DNA of 6,505 nucleotides from DATCZB01 sp035513215. GTDB taxonomy: Bacteria > Pseudomonadota > Gammaproteobacteria > Steroidobacterales > Rariloculaceae. The translations under genes and the position numbers were made by a program. The notes beneath the pieces are model-generated. The model did no database searches, had not been told where the DNA came from, and worked only from the letters and a program-made list of their open reading frames with translations. The DNA is taken from positions 1-6,505 of the forward strand of contig DATKCK010000094.1 of the NCBI GenBank assembly GCA_035513215.1, given 5' to 3'. Shown one piece after another: positions 6,004 to 6,505 of this stretch (position 1 is the stretch's first letter; every line of letters begins with the position of its first letter).

Positions 6004-6504
6004 TCATTGCGCCGGGTTCCGGTAGAGCTCGCCATAGAGCAGCTCTTCGGTGAACTCGACGCACTTGAACTCCATCAAATGCGCATCAGGGTCCGGATGC
6101 CGGTAGAGACGAAAGCGGATCGTCCACGGCCTCGAAAACGTTTGCGGATCCTCGAGCGTCGCCTCGTAGTCGATCGCATCGGGGCCCGCGAATGTGTAGC
6201 GCTCGACGACCCGCAGGGCGTAGCTCGCATGGTTGCCGGCGCGATCGAGCCACGCCTGCCCGTTGAACCCCGAGACCTCGATGACGAGCGTGTCGTCTTC
6301 CCAGCGCGCGTTCGAGATTCCCATCCAGCTGTCGATCGCCGATTCCTGATGCTCCTCGAGATTGACGATGCGCGCGGCGCCGGCGAACTGGTAGGCGATC
6401 AGCATGTGCTCGTCGGAATGAAAGATCTGGAACGGGTAGGGCATGTAGTTCGCGCGCGGCACGCCCGGCATGTAGCACTTGAGCTCGGGATCGTCGGTGA
6501 AACG
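6004..6504 (-). CDS. Secreted-family protein, C-terminal part (start outside window)
   Basis: The frame is open to the window edge, giving the last 166 residues up to a TGA at 6006-6004. The protein belongs to the same uncharacterised family as the next gene. The pairs that line up are ELKCYMPGVP with ERCIVFGGGP, then NARWEDDTLVIEVSGFN with RGHWEGDTLVVETRN, then ALRVVERYTFAGPDAIDYEA with AFRVVERFTRTAPDQIRYQA, and LMEFKCVEF with LIEFACHEG. The two differ widely outside these blocks, so this is an old duplication and not a recent copy. By analogy the missing N-terminus should carry a signal peptide. The codons ahead of the TGA overlap an unused ATG at 6007 (ATGA). The function is unknown. Confidence 0.8.
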   Translation of the reverse strand, partial: RFTDDPELKCYMPGVPRANYMPYPFQIFHSDEHMLIAYQFAGAARIVNLEEHQESAIDSWMGISNARWEDDTLVIEVSGFNGQAWLDRAGNHASYALRVVERYTFAGPDAIDYEATLEDPQTFSRPWTIRFRLYRHPDPDAHLMEFKCVEFTEELLYGELYRNPAQ

Positions 6505-6505
6505 A

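Noticed and set aside
5981..6007. Twin-arginine type signal on the 324-aa protein (MTVTRRKTMPKPF)
   Set aside because: The AAGGAG site at proper spacing sets the start at 5983, which excludes the Arg-Arg pair; the consensus after the pair also does not fit.
4970..6025. Long plus-strand open frame of 351 codons
   Set aside because: It is antisense to the 324-aa secreted protein and the DUF6152 start, with no recognisable domain.

Overview
The window is GC-rich bacterial DNA, and all the protein families seen are bacterial. Secreted and lipid-anchored oxidation proteins (a PQQ/cytochrome c dehydrogenase, a DUF6152 protein and two paralogous secreted proteins) sit near an ankyrin-repeat protein. 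This mix is common in environmental Gammaproteobacteria and Acidobacteriota. The assignment rests on gene content only; no rRNA, tRNA or other taxonomic marker is present.

Layout. (1) Bases 2-751, plus strand: the C-terminal part of an ankyrin-repeat protein that seems to have lost its last repeat. (2) About 737-1198, minus strand: a decayed ORF6N-domain (phage-type) gene with two frame-breaking lesions. Its truncated 3' end supplies the stop codon of the ankyrin gene. (3) 1353-1949, minus: an intact exported cupin protein. (4) About 1950-2480: no intact gene. It holds a ParE/RelE-type toxin fragment on the plus strand and an unidentified open stretch on the minus strand. (5) 2481-6505, minus: a tight operon, in transcription order a partial secreted protein (6504-6004), its 324-aa paralogue (5983-5009), a 135-aa DUF6152 protein (4998-4591) and a 699-aa type II quinohemoprotein alcohol dehydrogenase lipoprotein (4580-2481). 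Gaps are 20, 10 and 10 bases, and good Shine-Dalgarno sites fix the starts of the two middle genes.

How it may work together. The four operon products appear to be exported: the last is a predicted lipoprotein, the middle two have signal peptides, and the first is inferred from its paralogue. The dehydrogenase would oxidise an alcohol or aldehyde with PQQ and pass electrons to its own C-terminal haem. Its active site has Asp-Tyr-Asp (330-332), the extra Asp that marks lanthanide-using PQQ enzymes. The DUF6152 protein and the paralogue pair have no known function; close spacing suggests they serve the same extracytoplasmic oxidation. The stretch from 740 to 2480 looks like a recombination scar in which only the cupin gene has stayed intact.
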